Assembly: GCA_000149225.2 (NCBI GenBank)
Contig: CM000694.1
Location: forward strand, 1,737,623-1,801,622
Direction of reading: 5' to 3'
Source of the DNA: Lachancea kluyveri NRRL Y-12651
Lineage: Eukaryota > Ascomycota > Saccharomycetes > Saccharomycetales > Saccharomycetaceae
Length of the DNA: 64,000 nt
The notes beneath the pieces were generated by a model. That model saw nothing but the letters and a program-made list of their open reading frames with translations, searched no databases and had not been told where the DNA came from. This document shows, in pieces, positions 38,374 through 47,758 of this stretch. Within the stretch, counting starts at the first letter, position 1; every line of letters begins with the position of its first letter. Made by a program: the position numbers and the translations under genes.

Positions 38374-41112
38374 TTACAAACGGCCATTTAAACGAATCGA
38401 CCTCCTAACACCTTCTCCCAAGACGACAACTTTATCCTCCTGCTGTAGCCTTGCTAGGGATTCAGAAATATCTGTATTATCAACTTTATCCTGAGAGTGT
38501 TCATTTATTTGTCTTACAAGTTCATTAAATGTTATCGTATCCGATGAATGGTCGGTTAAAATTCTAATAATTTCGCGCGCCAGGTCTTCTTGTAGTTTGC
38601 GCTGGACCACAGATTTACCAGTTTGAACTAAATTCATATCGATTTTGCCAGTCTTGGGATCAGTAGCGTAGTCTTTAATCGCAGATTTCATTAATCTTAC
38701 CGATTCCTGAACATCTTCTAATTCTACTTGCCTCGATAGCCTCATCTTGGCGTGTGCTTCTGATAGTCTAATCATACTTTCCAACTGTCTTGTCGTAGCT
38801 GTAATTCTTTTCTCGTCTGATCTGGAATCATCACCCATCTTTCTCATGCCAACGTAAGCCTTAACCAGCTCATCCTTGGCACCCGGAGTAAGCACTGGCG
38901 AGAAGTTTTGTTTAGCGTAATTGATGTACATTGTTAGGAATTCGACAGGTAAGATATCACTCTGCGAAACGTGTTGTGGCTTATCTTCCAGGTAAAGACT
39001 CGTCAAATGCCTAGCCAACTCTCTATCAGTAGACTCATCAACCTTGTCCAGGATTAAGTACACCAAATCGAATCTAGAAAGTAAAGGAGGTGGAAGGTCA
39101 ATATTTTCAGTAACTGGCAAGTTAGGATTGTATCTGGAACCAATTGGATTGGCACTTGCTAAAACGGAAGTTCTAGCGTTCAATGTTGTAATTATACCGG
39201 CTTTGGCAATAGAAATTGTCTGCTGCTCCATTACTTCATGCAAAACGGACCTGGTGGCTTCACTCATCTTGTCAAACTCATCAATACAGCACACACCACC
39301 ATCAGATAGAACCAAAGCACCACTTTCAAGGACCAACTGTTTGGTGTCAACATCTCTTGTGATATAAGCTGTTAAACCGACCGCGGAAGAGCCTTTACCA
39401 GAGGTGTAAACCCCACGGGGCGCTATTTTGTGAACGTATTGCAAGATCTGAGATTTAGAAGTAGAAGGATCACCACAAAGTAAAATGTTAACGTCTCCTC
39501 TGTAACGGCCACCCTTTGTGAAAGTCTTGTTTGTACCACCAAAGAGTTGTAACAAGATACCCTTCTTAACGTCATTCAATTCATAAATACTTGGTGCAAT
39601 AGAACGAGCCAAGACTTCGTAAACATCTGGTCTCTCAGCTATGCTATGAATTTTGGCAATTTCTTCATCGGTTACTCTCTTAACATCTTCCACTTCGCCA
39701 TTGCTGATTTGATTTTGCATCAATTCTTGTTCTATCGTAGAAGTGTCTGCAGCCAGCCTCTTATCTGTAACTTTTTTGACATGAACAACATCCAAATATG
39801 TTTTGTATAATGATTTTAAAGCACGCTGTCTACCATTTGCTCTAATAGGAATAGACCTGAAGATACCAGTGACCTCGATCCTATCACCAGCACGGCAACT
39901 ATCAACTAGTTCGTCGTAAACACATAATGAGACAGAATGGGGTGTTTGACCGTCTGGCACCAAGTCCGGAGTCTCTTGTAGTTTCACAACTTGCTTGTCA
40001 GCAAAAGAACATCTGTTGTGCACCAATACCATCGAATTTGGTTGGTTACAAGCAACACGAGGGCATCTCAAGGGCTCCTGAATTATACCACGATCAATTT
40101 CTACTGCAGTAGTGTGATCACAAACACTACACTTAAAGAAAGCAACTTTCATATCTGGAATGATCGGTGTGGATCTTAAAACCAGGCCTTTGACGCTAAT
40201 AAGCTTGTCAATGTCATTAGGATTCAGTTCTCTCATACCCTTAGATGACTCAACATTGTAGGGTCTGACTTTATAAAACTTAGTTTCAATATCATCCAAG
40301 TTGTAGTCTAGGTTATTGTCGACTACTAAAGAGACCATACAATCCTTAATCGTCTGATCCATTATGGAAACAATTTCCTGGGGGTAATTTAATAACTGGT
40401 AATACAGCTTTTCAGTATGCTTAAAAGCTAGCAGATTTCTGACATCTAGGTTCAGGTTAGATGTACCCAGCTCTCTCATCCCGTTTAGCTGTTTAACGTA
40501 GTATAGCTCCTCGTCTGTTGTAGTATTGATGAAATGATCTCTTTCATCCAGAGCTTTACGAAATTTGAGCTTGAAGGACATCAAAAAATTTCTGAAATTG
40601 GTTGCACACTCTTGGATACTCACATTAGTACCCCAGATAATCCTCAATGGTTCAGTAGCCTCAGAAGATGGCTCAGAAGTTGAGCTTAGGATAGAATGGG
40701 AGTCTAAATCGACAATTCTCCTTGGTGAAGATAGGTCAGAGGCATGAATGTCACTTCTCCGGTGATTAATTCTACCAGCAGGACGACTAGATAGAGATGA
40801 TGATGGCAGGGAGTTATCACTTCTAGTGTCGGAAAACCGACCAGGGCCTGAACTTCTTTGAGATCTACGCTGAGACAAAAATATATCAGAGGTGTGGTAT
40901 TGGTTCTGAGAAGAAGAAGGATAATTAAACGGAGAAGATCCAATCTGTTGGTTTCTGGCGCCACTGTGCTCATAAGTGTCTCCCTGTGAAGATGAAGATG
41001 GGTTATAGAATAATGCTGGAGAAGATGGTTGTTGAACACTGGAAGAAGGAGCAGGACCTGGTGAGGGAGAGGATCCTGCTCCCTCGGTAGGAGATGCTTG
41101 GTTTTCGGACAT
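38374..41112 (-). CDS. MCM4: Mcm4 (Cdc54), replicative helicase subunit
   Basis: 912 residues (933 in S. cerevisiae). A disordered Ser-rich N-terminus carrying many SP sites, the usual target of Cdc7-Dbf4 and Cdk1. Then a zinc-binding region (CSVCDHTT...CPRVACNQ), the OB domain, and the MCM AAA+ core with Walker A GDPSTSKSQIL near 545, Walker B CCIDEFDKM near 609 and the SRFD arginine finger near 679. A C-terminal winged helix follows. It is part of the Mcm2-7 ring at origins. The position between ATP20 and RLF2 matches YPR018W-YPR020W. Confidence 0.96.
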   Translation of the reverse strand: MSENQASPTEGAGSSPSPGPAPSSSVQQPSSPALFYNPSSSSQGDTYEHSGARNQQIGSSPFNYPSSSQNQYHTSDIFLSQRRSQRSSGPGRFSDTRSDNSLPSSSLSSRPAGRINHRRSDIHASDLSSPRRIVDLDSHSILSSTSEPSSEATEPLRIIWGTNVSIQECATNFRNFLMSFKLKFRKALDERDHFINTTTDEELYYVKQLNGMRELGTSNLNLDVRNLLAFKHTEKLYYQLLNYPQEIVSIMDQTIKDCMVSLVVDNNLDYNLDDIETKFYKVRPYNVESSKGMRELNPNDIDKLISVKGLVLRSTPIIPDMKVAFFKCSVCDHTTAVEIDRGIIQEPLRCPRVACNQPNSMVLVHNRCSFADKQVVKLQETPDLVPDGQTPHSVSLCVYDELVDSCRAGDRIEVTGIFRSIPIRANGRQRALKSLYKTYLDVVHVKKVTDKRLAADTSTIEQELMQNQISNGEVEDVKRVTDEEIAKIHSIAERPDVYEVLARSIAPSIYELNDVKKGILLQLFGGTNKTFTKGGRYRGDVNILLCGDPSTSKSQILQYVHKIAPRGVYTSGKGSSAVGLTAYITRDVDTKQLVLESGALVLSDGGVCCIDEFDKMSEATRSVLHEVMEQQTISIAKAGIITTLNARTSVLASANPIGSRYNPNLPVTENIDLPPPLLSRFDLVYLILDKVDESTDRELARHLTSLYLEDKPQHVSQSDILPVEFLTMYINYAKQNFSPVLTPGAKDELVKAYVGMRKMGDDSRSDEKRITATTRQLESMIRLSEAHAKMRLSRQVELEDVQESVRLMKSAIKDYATDPKTGKIDMNLVQTGKSVVQRKLQEDLAREIIRILTDHSSDTITFNELVRQINEHSQDKVDNTDISESLARLQQEDKVVVLGEGVRRSIRLNGRL

Positions 41113-41625
41113 GCGTGATTGATTGGCGGAGTCGGTTGTTGAAAGTCCTGTTTTCTTTTATTTCTTGGTAGATCTGAAAGGTAACTATACTTTGATATTT
41201 CGCATCTGTCAAGTTTTTCCTGTCAGATTACTTTTCCTAAAAGGGTAGAAACAGGGTAACATATTACTAGAGACTATTGTGATACTTGGTTTGAGAGCGC
41301 CATTACTGTTATCTATCAGGAACATGTAAGGAGCCAGAAATAATTCGACTCGATAGCATTAGAGATCAAATATTTCATATCCTTCGTAATGTAGCGATTA
41401 ACCGAATGTCTTTTTTTTTATTGTTCACATCTGTGCTAATCGCGCGTTCAGCTGTTAAAGCAAGAAGTAGACTCGCACACGACTATAAAATCATTCTTTT
41501 CTACAATGGTACATCTATATAACCTGCTAGAAGGAGGGTCCCTGCAAAGTTTTCGAGCTTTGCTCATCCAAAGCTAGAAAAAAAAATTGTGCTTTTGAAG
41601 TTTAGTCACTACAAAATTCTATATG
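41113..41625. other. RLF2-MCM4 intergenic region
   Basis: About 510 bp between the MCM4 start and the RLF2 stop. It holds the ECB-like element noted separately. No gene seen. Confidence 0.5.
41233..41248 (+). promoter_or_regulatory. ECB-like Mcm1/Yox1 element upstream of MCM4
   Basis: TTTCCTAAAAGGGTAG matches the reverse of the early cell-cycle box TTWCCCNNNNAGGAAA at 15 of 16 positions. It lies about 120 bp before the MCM4 start. ECBs drive M/G1 expression of several MCM genes and CDC6 in S. cerevisiae, so function and motif agree. Confidence 0.6.
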
Positions 41626-43539
41626 TTAGTCACGATATTTCATTTGTTCCCATTTTGCCAAATCCTTCACCTCCCACTTACGAGACGCGGATTTGCCACT
41701 AGCCCTACTGGCATACTCTTTGACAGTGTTTTTTATCGTTTCCTTACTGTACTGAGGCAAATGCTTTTGAGTAATCTCACTGATAGTTCCTAAAGAAAAT
41801 GTACTTTCATGAACTTCTTCAAATAATTTTAGTAGATCTTTAGAATCCGTTATCAAAGTCTTAGCCTTCTTCCGTACGCTAGGCCCCGAAGAAGGTACCA
41901 AACTCACAGCGGTAGAACCAGGGTCACAAGATGATTCTTCGGCGACTCTTTTATTACTGGGAGGGATGTACATTGGGTCCACTGGAAAAGGTTGCTCTTC
42001 GATTAAGTATTCTGCGGACAACAGTCGAAAGTACGTGCGGTCCTCTTCATCTAGTTTACTCTCTTCACCCCTTACTATGATTGTTGGTATCAAGGGGCCG
42101 ATAAACTTTTTAACACCACGAGAAACATTGCCATCGGAAGGATCTTCTTCGTCCAAAAATCCATCAAACTCTCCCTCACTACCATCATCTTGTTCTTCTT
42201 CATCCTCATCTTCATCTCCGTCTTCCAAATCTTCTACACCACCACCATCTTCATCTTCCTCGTTGGCCCAATCCAAATCCGAATCATACCCATAATTCAG
42301 GCCTGTGCCTTCCGTGCTGAAAGGGTCATCCTTGGGTAGTATGGAACTCTTGGAATATGTACCCACATAAGGTGGCCTCACATTTTCATAAAACTTGATA
42401 TACTTGTGAGGAATCAGTTCCAGTAACTCTTGCAGTTGTTCATCCGTTTTATCTTTGGAAGTCATTTGCTGCAATAATTGAACGGCAGTGTGTTCTACTT
42501 CGTACCCTCTCGCGACACGTTTAGACCTTATCCATTCCACAGTGTCATGTGTACGGGAGAGAGCCAAAGTATCATGTATATTCTTATGGCGCTGTTCAAG
42601 TATGTCATCTGGTAGTTTGAAATTGTTAAACAGTTTCACGCCATCTTTGACATAAAAAGGCAAGAAATATTTCTCGTAATCACTCCTAACAAGTAGTTCA
42701 CTCTTTGTTGTGCTAGCCTTTCTAAAAAAGTTTCCAATCCTTAATTGAGCTCTTTCTTTGGCCTGTTCCTTTTTACGTTTCTCGTCTTCTTGTACTCTTT
42801 TTTCTTCCTCTTTCTTACGTTTTTCCTCCTCTTTACGTTGCTCGCGTTGAAGTTTTTCTTGCTCCTTCTTCAACTCTCGTTGACGTTTTTCTTCTCCCCT
42901 CTTTGTTTCACGCTCTTTCTTTTCTTTCTCTTTACGTGCTTTCTCTTCCAGCCTTCTTAGCTCACGCTGTTGCTTCTCCTTTTCCCTTTTGAGCTCACGT
43001 TGACGCTTTTCTTCCTGTTTTTTTAATTCGCGTAGTTTCTTAGCCTTCTCTTTTTCCATTCTTATCAAATCTCTTTTCTCCTGTTTAGCTGTAGTAGATA
43101 CATCTGGTTGTTCATTATCACTATCGCTTTTAGTATCATCTCCACTTTTGGCGCGGCTAGCTTTATCTTGTTCGAAAGTGTCAGGGTCCCCAGTCACCCT
43201 GTCTAGCGGTACTGTTCGTGTATCAGAGGATAACATACTGGAAGGACTCATTTCTCGAGTGATGGTCTCTTTACCGACTCCTTTGGATTCATTTTTCGCG
43301 CCGTCTGTCTCCAAATCTTTCTTGTTTTCAGATTCATTAATTTCTTCAATTACTTGAGTTTCTATATCAGCGGTTTCAGTTAGCTCTGTTGATTGTGGTT
43401 CTTTCTCGTATTCTTCTGTGATACTGCGTGCTAGATCGGTAGATTCGGTGGATTGGGTAGTATTGGAGGCCTTTTGCGGATTCTGGAAGAAAGATAATAT
43501 TCCTTGCCTCTGAGGACTAGTAGCTGGCGAGCTAGTCAT
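41626..43539 (-). CDS. RLF2: Rlf2/Cac1, large subunit of chromatin assembly factor 1
   Basis: 637 residues (606 in S. cerevisiae). Near the N-terminus RQGILSFFQN resembles a PCNA-interacting peptide. A long, highly charged KER coiled coil (about residues 155-270) is followed by the acidic ED domain (about 430-470, runs of Asp/Glu), and a C-terminal winged helix that binds DNA (near SRKWEVKDLAKWEQMKYR). CAF-1 deposits H3-H4 behind replication forks. Its neighbour MCM4 on the same strand matches YPR018W-YPR019W. Confidence 0.93.
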   Translation of the reverse strand: MTSSPATSPQRQGILSFFQNPQKASNTTQSTESTDLARSITEEYEKEPQSTELTETADIETQVIEEINESENKKDLETDGAKNESKGVGKETITREMSPSSMLSSDTRTVPLDRVTGDPDTFEQDKASRAKSGDDTKSDSDNEQPDVSTTAKQEKRDLIRMEKEKAKKLRELKKQEEKRQRELKREKEKQQRELRRLEEKARKEKEKKERETKRGEEKRQRELKKEQEKLQREQRKEEEKRKKEEEKRVQEDEKRKKEQAKERAQLRIGNFFRKASTTKSELLVRSDYEKYFLPFYVKDGVKLFNNFKLPDDILEQRHKNIHDTLALSRTHDTVEWIRSKRVARGYEVEHTAVQLLQQMTSKDKTDEQLQELLELIPHKYIKFYENVRPPYVGTYSKSSILPKDDPFSTEGTGLNYGYDSDLDWANEEDEDGGGVEDLEDGDEDEDEEEQDDGSEGEFDGFLDEEDPSDGNVSRGVKKFIGPLIPTIIVRGEESKLDEEDRTYFRLLSAEYLIEEQPFPVDPMYIPPSNKRVAEESSCDPGSTAVSLVPSSGPSVRKKAKTLITDSKDLLKLFEEVHESTFSLGTISEITQKHLPQYSKETIKNTVKEYASRASGKSASRKWEVKDLAKWEQMKYRD

Positions 43540-43807
43540 AGTTGACTGTACTGTTTTTAAATATTATTTTCGTCTTTTTAGAAGTGATGAACTAAGGTTA
43601 TATCCCCATACAGATTCTATTTGCTTATTGAAATGTTAAGAAATTTTCATCACTTGCGACGCGAAACTCACTAAATCGATTAGACGCGTCATGTGATACT
43701 AATAAATCGCGTCAGTAAGAGAGGTTAACTTATGAGATTTTGCGGGAAGAAAGAAAGAAAAAAAAAAGAAGAAAAAGAGTATATCTGAATAGATAAATAT
43801 CTAGGTT
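43540..43807 (-). promoter_or_regulatory. RLF2 promoter with MCB and SCB-like sites
   Basis: ACGCGT at 43684-43689 is a perfect MluI cell-cycle box, and ACGCGAAA at 43659-43666 is a second MBF/SBF-type site. Both lie 120-150 bp before the RLF2 start. This suggests G1/S expression by MBF, as for replication and chromatin-assembly genes. Confidence 0.65.
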
Positions 43808-45406
43808 TTAAAAATTGCTAATGCTAGTTACGGTAGTTCTGGTATCATCTTGGTCTGTAGCACTCTCTAGAAATTCAGAAAAAAATATTTGCAAGGGATC
43901 ATTTTCGTCCTCCTCGTTTTCTTCACCGGGGGCATTAGGTAATGGTGTCATCTTTAAAAAATCCTTTTCATTAACCTCCACATTTTTTTGTGGTGTTTTT
44001 CTACTCAACATTGACTCGTAGTATCCAATTGGTATGAACTCTAAATTATCCTTATGTTCCCTTAGCCTCTGTTTTTCGTCAACGCCCGGTGTCGCCAAAA
44101 AATTGGGATTTTGATAAGTCAAATCAGTGGTACTTTTAGAAAATGGTTTTACTGAACCTTTTGATGATTTCACTTTGTGCTTAATTTTTTTCTTCGTATG
44201 ATTTTCTAGTGCCTCGGTACAGATATCAAAGCCTTGGTTAAACATTTTAACCTTTTTGAGCTTTTGAACAGGATCTGGGTGACCACGTTTTTTCATCTTG
44301 CTCAAATAGTTCTCAGCCGTATCATCTCTTTCGGAAGGCTTATTAGCAGCATCTATATCGTATTCGAAAATGTTGATAATTAATTCAATCAACTCTTCTT
44401 TTAGTCTCGAAACCGGCTCGGGAGGATCTGTTCCAACTTCCTCTGGGTTTAAAAATATGGTAAATAGGTAATCGAATTTTTGAAACAACTTTTTGACTTG
44501 TAACTCCCGGTTTAAAACTGCAACGGACTGTCTATGTAGATAGGTTAGTTCATCCAAAATTTCAGCCATTAATTGTACTTTGTACTCATTGCTCCTTTCC
44601 GATATTTTCAACTCGTGAAATTTATTGCTTACATTTCGGATGTCTTCATCGAAAAGAATACTGTTCTGAAATATGTCAATTGTACCTTGGATATAGGGTA
44701 AAACAATATTGCTTAAAAATTTATGATCATTACGAGCCCTTGAAATACTGGTGCTGCACAAAGATGCTGGGACGCGGTGGGAGGAAGTTCTAAACCCTCT
44801 GTATGGAGAACCAGAGAAATGTGTCACCACTTCATAATCAGGGTTGGAATTCGAAGAAAGTCTGGTCGGTGAATCGTTAATAAAAAATGCTTTATCATTT
44901 TCGCAGGGTAGCTGGTAAACTATATTAGAGTTGAAGCTCGGCTGATGTTGTAAATCCGTCAAGGCCTTCTTTAACGATTCAATTTCGTGCTCTTTGTCAG
45001 CTAGCTCTAATTGTAAGTGGCAGTTTTCATTCTTCACTTCGGTTAAAACGTCGGTTCCATCAAACCTGACTTCTTTTTCTTCTCCATCCTCGAAACTGCA
45101 ATTTGGATGTGGTGTAAGAAGTGAGTTTACCTCATCCTTATCCTCGTGCATTTGTTCCAGATTCTCCTTATTCTGTTCCTCAGTTTTGCTGTTGCCGAGC
45201 GGTTCGGAAATTTTGGCATTTTTATCGAAAGCTCTAGTTTTGTTCCCATTATTCTGAGTGAAGCTCTCATTTTTAGCATTCAATGATGTTTTATTCTGAT
45301 CTTGTAGCGATAGATGGTTAATTTGGTTGCCTAAATCGCTTATATCGCAAACCTGATCAACTGAACACATTTGCCGTAGCTTATTTGATGAATTCCAATG
45401 ATCCAT
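43808..45406 (-). CDS. SPO74: Probable Spo74, meiotic spindle pole body outer-plaque component
   Basis: 532 residues from the ATG at 45406 (the frame opens one codon earlier at a TTG). No enzyme motif. A short coiled coil (about residues 125-150, ENCHLQLELADKEHEIESLKKAL), then a conserved-looking helical region (about 235-345), then a basic stretch and an acidic tail. I do not recognise it strongly by sequence alone. The call rests on position: ROK1 (YGL171W) lies upstream on the opposite strand, as SPO74 (YGL170C) does in S. cerevisiae, and the intervening genes all belong to the other duplicated track. A perfect middle-sporulation element upstream supports it. The S. cerevisiae protein is shorter (413 residues, from memory). 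Confidence 0.65.
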   Translation of the reverse strand: MDHWNSSNKLRQMCSVDQVCDISDLGNQINHLSLQDQNKTSLNAKNESFTQNNGNKTRAFDKNAKISEPLGNSKTEEQNKENLEQMHEDKDEVNSLLTPHPNCSFEDGEEKEVRFDGTDVLTEVKNENCHLQLELADKEHEIESLKKALTDLQHQPSFNSNIVYQLPCENDKAFFINDSPTRLSSNSNPDYEVVTHFSGSPYRGFRTSSHRVPASLCSTSISRARNDHKFLSNIVLPYIQGTIDIFQNSILFDEDIRNVSNKFHELKISERSNEYKVQLMAEILDELTYLHRQSVAVLNRELQVKKLFQKFDYLFTIFLNPEEVGTDPPEPVSRLKEELIELIINIFEYDIDAANKPSERDDTAENYLSKMKKRGHPDPVQKLKKVKMFNQGFDICTEALENHTKKKIKHKVKSSKGSVKPFSKSTTDLTYQNPNFLATPGVDEKQRLREHKDNLEFIPIGYYESMLSRKTPQKNVEVNEKDFLKMTPLPNAPGEENEEDENDPLQIFFSEFLESATDQDDTRTTVTSISNF

Positions 45407-45508
45407 CAAAGCTTATAAATTGAAAAACGTCCAATAGATGTTTTGATTTATTAGATCAAGGACTCGCGATGATTTAAGATCTGGAATCGTTTTAATAATT
45501 CCTTCGAC

Positions 45509-45518
45509 GACACAAAAA
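45509..45518 (+). promoter_or_regulatory. Middle sporulation element (Ndt80 site) upstream of SPO74
   Basis: GACACAAAAA fits the consensus DNCRCAAAWD at every position. It lies about 105 bp before the ATG of the probable SPO74, in the 342-bp region shared with divergent DSS4. Ndt80 switches on middle meiotic genes, including SPO74 in S. cerevisiae. Confidence 0.6.
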
Positions 45519-45748
45519 TGACATACGTATATGATGATATATGAATTTTTCTGTCTTTTTTTTTTTTCTTGAAAAGTGATTTTTTTCATTACTTTGAACA
45601 GGCTACCAGTTTCTAAAAGGATCACCAATCCCTTCAAATCATCATTTTCCTTCTTTCTTGTAGTTTTTCGCCTACTACACCTTTCTTCTATTTTCAAGTT
45701 TGGCCTTTTTTGTTTGCCTCTGCTCTCATCCTTGTACTTCTGTTTCAC

Positions 45749-46144
45749 ATGTCCAAGCTTATATGTCCTTTTGATCAGTGCAAATGCTGTATCATTCCCC
45801 TAGAAAAAGGTACCCAGGTAACATTACCTCTACAAGTCTATAAAGACCTGAATATATTGCTTCCTACTAAGGAGCACTGTCCACAAGGGAAATTTTTAAT
45901 AGTCAATGATGTTTGGGACTTTGACAATATTGGGGTTTCTAGAAACATCCCTGATTTGAAAGGCTTTGAAATGTCCGTCTCCTGTGAAGAAGAGACCGTT
46001 TTTACTATCAACAGGGTCATAAAGTACCTTATATGTGCAGATTGTGATAAAGGCCCCTTAGGTATAGTGTGTGAGGCTAGAAGTAAAGATGGACTGGATA
46101 CTAAAGTTATAAATTTATTGAGCTTAGAAAGCGTTAAAATTTAA
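45749..46144 (+). CDS. DSS4: Dss4, Mss4-type Rab chaperone for Sec4
   Basis: 131 residues from the ATG at 45749; the open frame begins 13 codons earlier at a TTG (143 residues in S. cerevisiae). A zinc-binding pair CPFDQCKCC near the start and CADCDKGPLGIVC near residue 95 match the Mss4/Dss4 fold, with VNDVWDFDNIGVSRN between, the typical Rab-contact segment. It promotes GDP release from the secretory GTPase Sec4. It lies between the SPO74 candidate and TIF6, matching the YPR018W-YPR017C-YPR016C order. Confidence 0.92.
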   Translation: MSKLICPFDQCKCCIIPLEKGTQVTLPLQVYKDLNILLPTKEHCPQGKFLIVNDVWDFDNIGVSRNIPDLKGFEMSVSCEEETVFTINRVIKYLICADCDKGPLGIVCEARSKDGLDTKVINLLSLESVKI

Positions 46145-47020
46145 GTAAGCAGTAGAATGTGTCTTTAGGAATGGTTAATACAGCAGAGAAGTTGATACAT
46201 GAAACTTTGTAGCATAACGAGAAACTCTTGCTTCTTTTACTCTTTTTTTTTCACTTTGCACATAGACCCTTGGAAGCGTATAATCCACTATTTTGTTACT
46301 CTAAGCGAATTGTAGTGTTACAATGTCCTGTGTTTAAACGCTCGAGACAGATGTAGAAAGCAAGTCAACTCAAAACTCAGAACCAGTAATTGTTTCTGAC
46401 CCTTGCAGCAGGGTCATTCGACGACGTTGATCTCGTATTCATACTGGAGACACATGTTCACGTTTAGTACTTAAACTTTACCACGACTACAATTCTTGTA
46501 AAAAAACCAATATCCGTATAGCAAAAGGCCTAGTTTAACTAAATTTACAGATTCAAATTATCATTCAGGTTTAAATCCCTTTCTTAAAGTGTTACGAAAG
46601 AAAATTTACTGCCAGACGCTCTAGGAGCAGCTTCTGTATGGCTTACCTTGCCCCGAACTTACCTTGACACCGATGGCACGTGATGTCTTTATCAACAACG
46701 AGTAGATCCACTTGACTTAGAGTAAGAGCATTGCATAATCCTTGCTACAACCTTTAGGCAAACCCAGATGCTACATCAATATTGCAGAGGGTTCTTCTGT
46801 AGAAAGAATATTGGAACGACAAAAACCCTCACACGTTATACCATCGATTCTCAATCACGTGCCTTATTATTACCCGGCCATATTCTTTTTTTTTTCAAAG
46901 GAGGGATGGAAAAGAAAAGAGGAAAGCTTTTTTTTTTACTAAAGAAAATTTTTCACGTTCATCTCATCTCCTAAAGTATTACATAGGGCCATAGCTCAAA
47001 TCAAAGATTAAACAAGAATC
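46145..47020 (+). promoter_or_regulatory. TIF6 promoter region with RRPE and PAC-core sites
   Basis: About 880 bp. RRPE (AAAATTTTTCA, reverse of TGAAAAATTTT) is at 46945-46955 and a PAC core CTCATC at 46963-46968, 50-75 bp before the TIF6 ATG, as expected for a ribosome-biogenesis gene. CACGTG (Cbf1-type) sites are at 46678-46683 and 46857-46862. The remaining ~450 bp next to DSS4 show no gene. Confidence 0.65.
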
Positions 47021-47758
47021 ATGGCTACTAGAACCCAGTTTGAGAACTCCAATGAAGTCGGTGTTTTTTCCAAATTAACCAACTCTTACTGTTTGGTCGC
47101 TTTGGGTGGTTCCGAAAACTTTTATTCCGCTTTTGAAGCAGAACTAGGTGATGCCATCCCTATAGCACATACTACTATCGCTGGTACTCGTATTATCGGT
47201 AGGATGACTGCAGGTAACCGTAGAGGTTTATTGGTCCCAACTCAAACCACTGATCAAGAATTACAGCATTTGAGAAACAGTTTACCAGATTCTGTCAAAA
47301 TCCAAAGAGTTGAGGAAAGATTGTCCGCTTTAGGTAACGTTATCTGTTGTAATGACTACGTTGCTTTGGTTCATCCAGATATTGACAGAGAAACCGAAGA
47401 GTTAATAGCTGATGTATTGGGTGTTGAAGTTTTCCGTCAAACCATTTCCGGTAATGTCTTGGTTGGTTCCTACTGTTCCTTGAGTAACCAAGGTGGTCTT
47501 GTTCACCCACAAACTACTATCCAAGATCAAGAAGAATTATCTTCCTTATTGCAGGTTCCATTGGTTGCTGGTACCGTCAACCGTGGTTCTTCTGTTGTTG
47601 GTGCCGGTATGGTTGTCAATGACTATCTTGCTGTGACTGGTTTGGACACCACTGCTCCAGAGTTGAGCGTCATTGAAAGTATTTTCCGCTTGCAAGATGC
47701 TCAACCAGAATCTATCTCTGGTAACTTACGTGACACTTTGATCGAAACTTACTCTTGA
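47021..47758 (+). CDS. TIF6: Tif6 (eIF6), 60S anti-association factor
   Basis: 245 residues, the same as S. cerevisiae. The five-fold pentein repeat is evident from recurring [33 protein letters not shown] and [20 protein letters not shown] units. Tif6 is needed to make 60S subunits and blocks early joining to 40S until Efl1 and Sdo1 remove it. Codon use is biased to preferred codons. It follows DSS4 as YPR016C follows YPR017C, and two zinc-finger genes of the YPR015C-YPR013C type come next. Confidence 0.96.
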   Translation: MATRTQFENSNEVGVFSKLTNSYCLVALGGSENFYSAFEAELGDAIPIAHTTIAGTRIIGRMTAGNRRGLLVPTQTTDQELQHLRNSLPDSVKIQRVEERLSALGNVICCNDYVALVHPDIDRETEELIADVLGVEVFRQTISGNVLVGSYCSLSNQGGLVHPQTTIQDQEELSSLLQVPLVAGTVNRGSSVVGAGMVVNDYLAVTGLDTTAPELSVIESIFRLQDAQPESISGNLRDTLIETYS

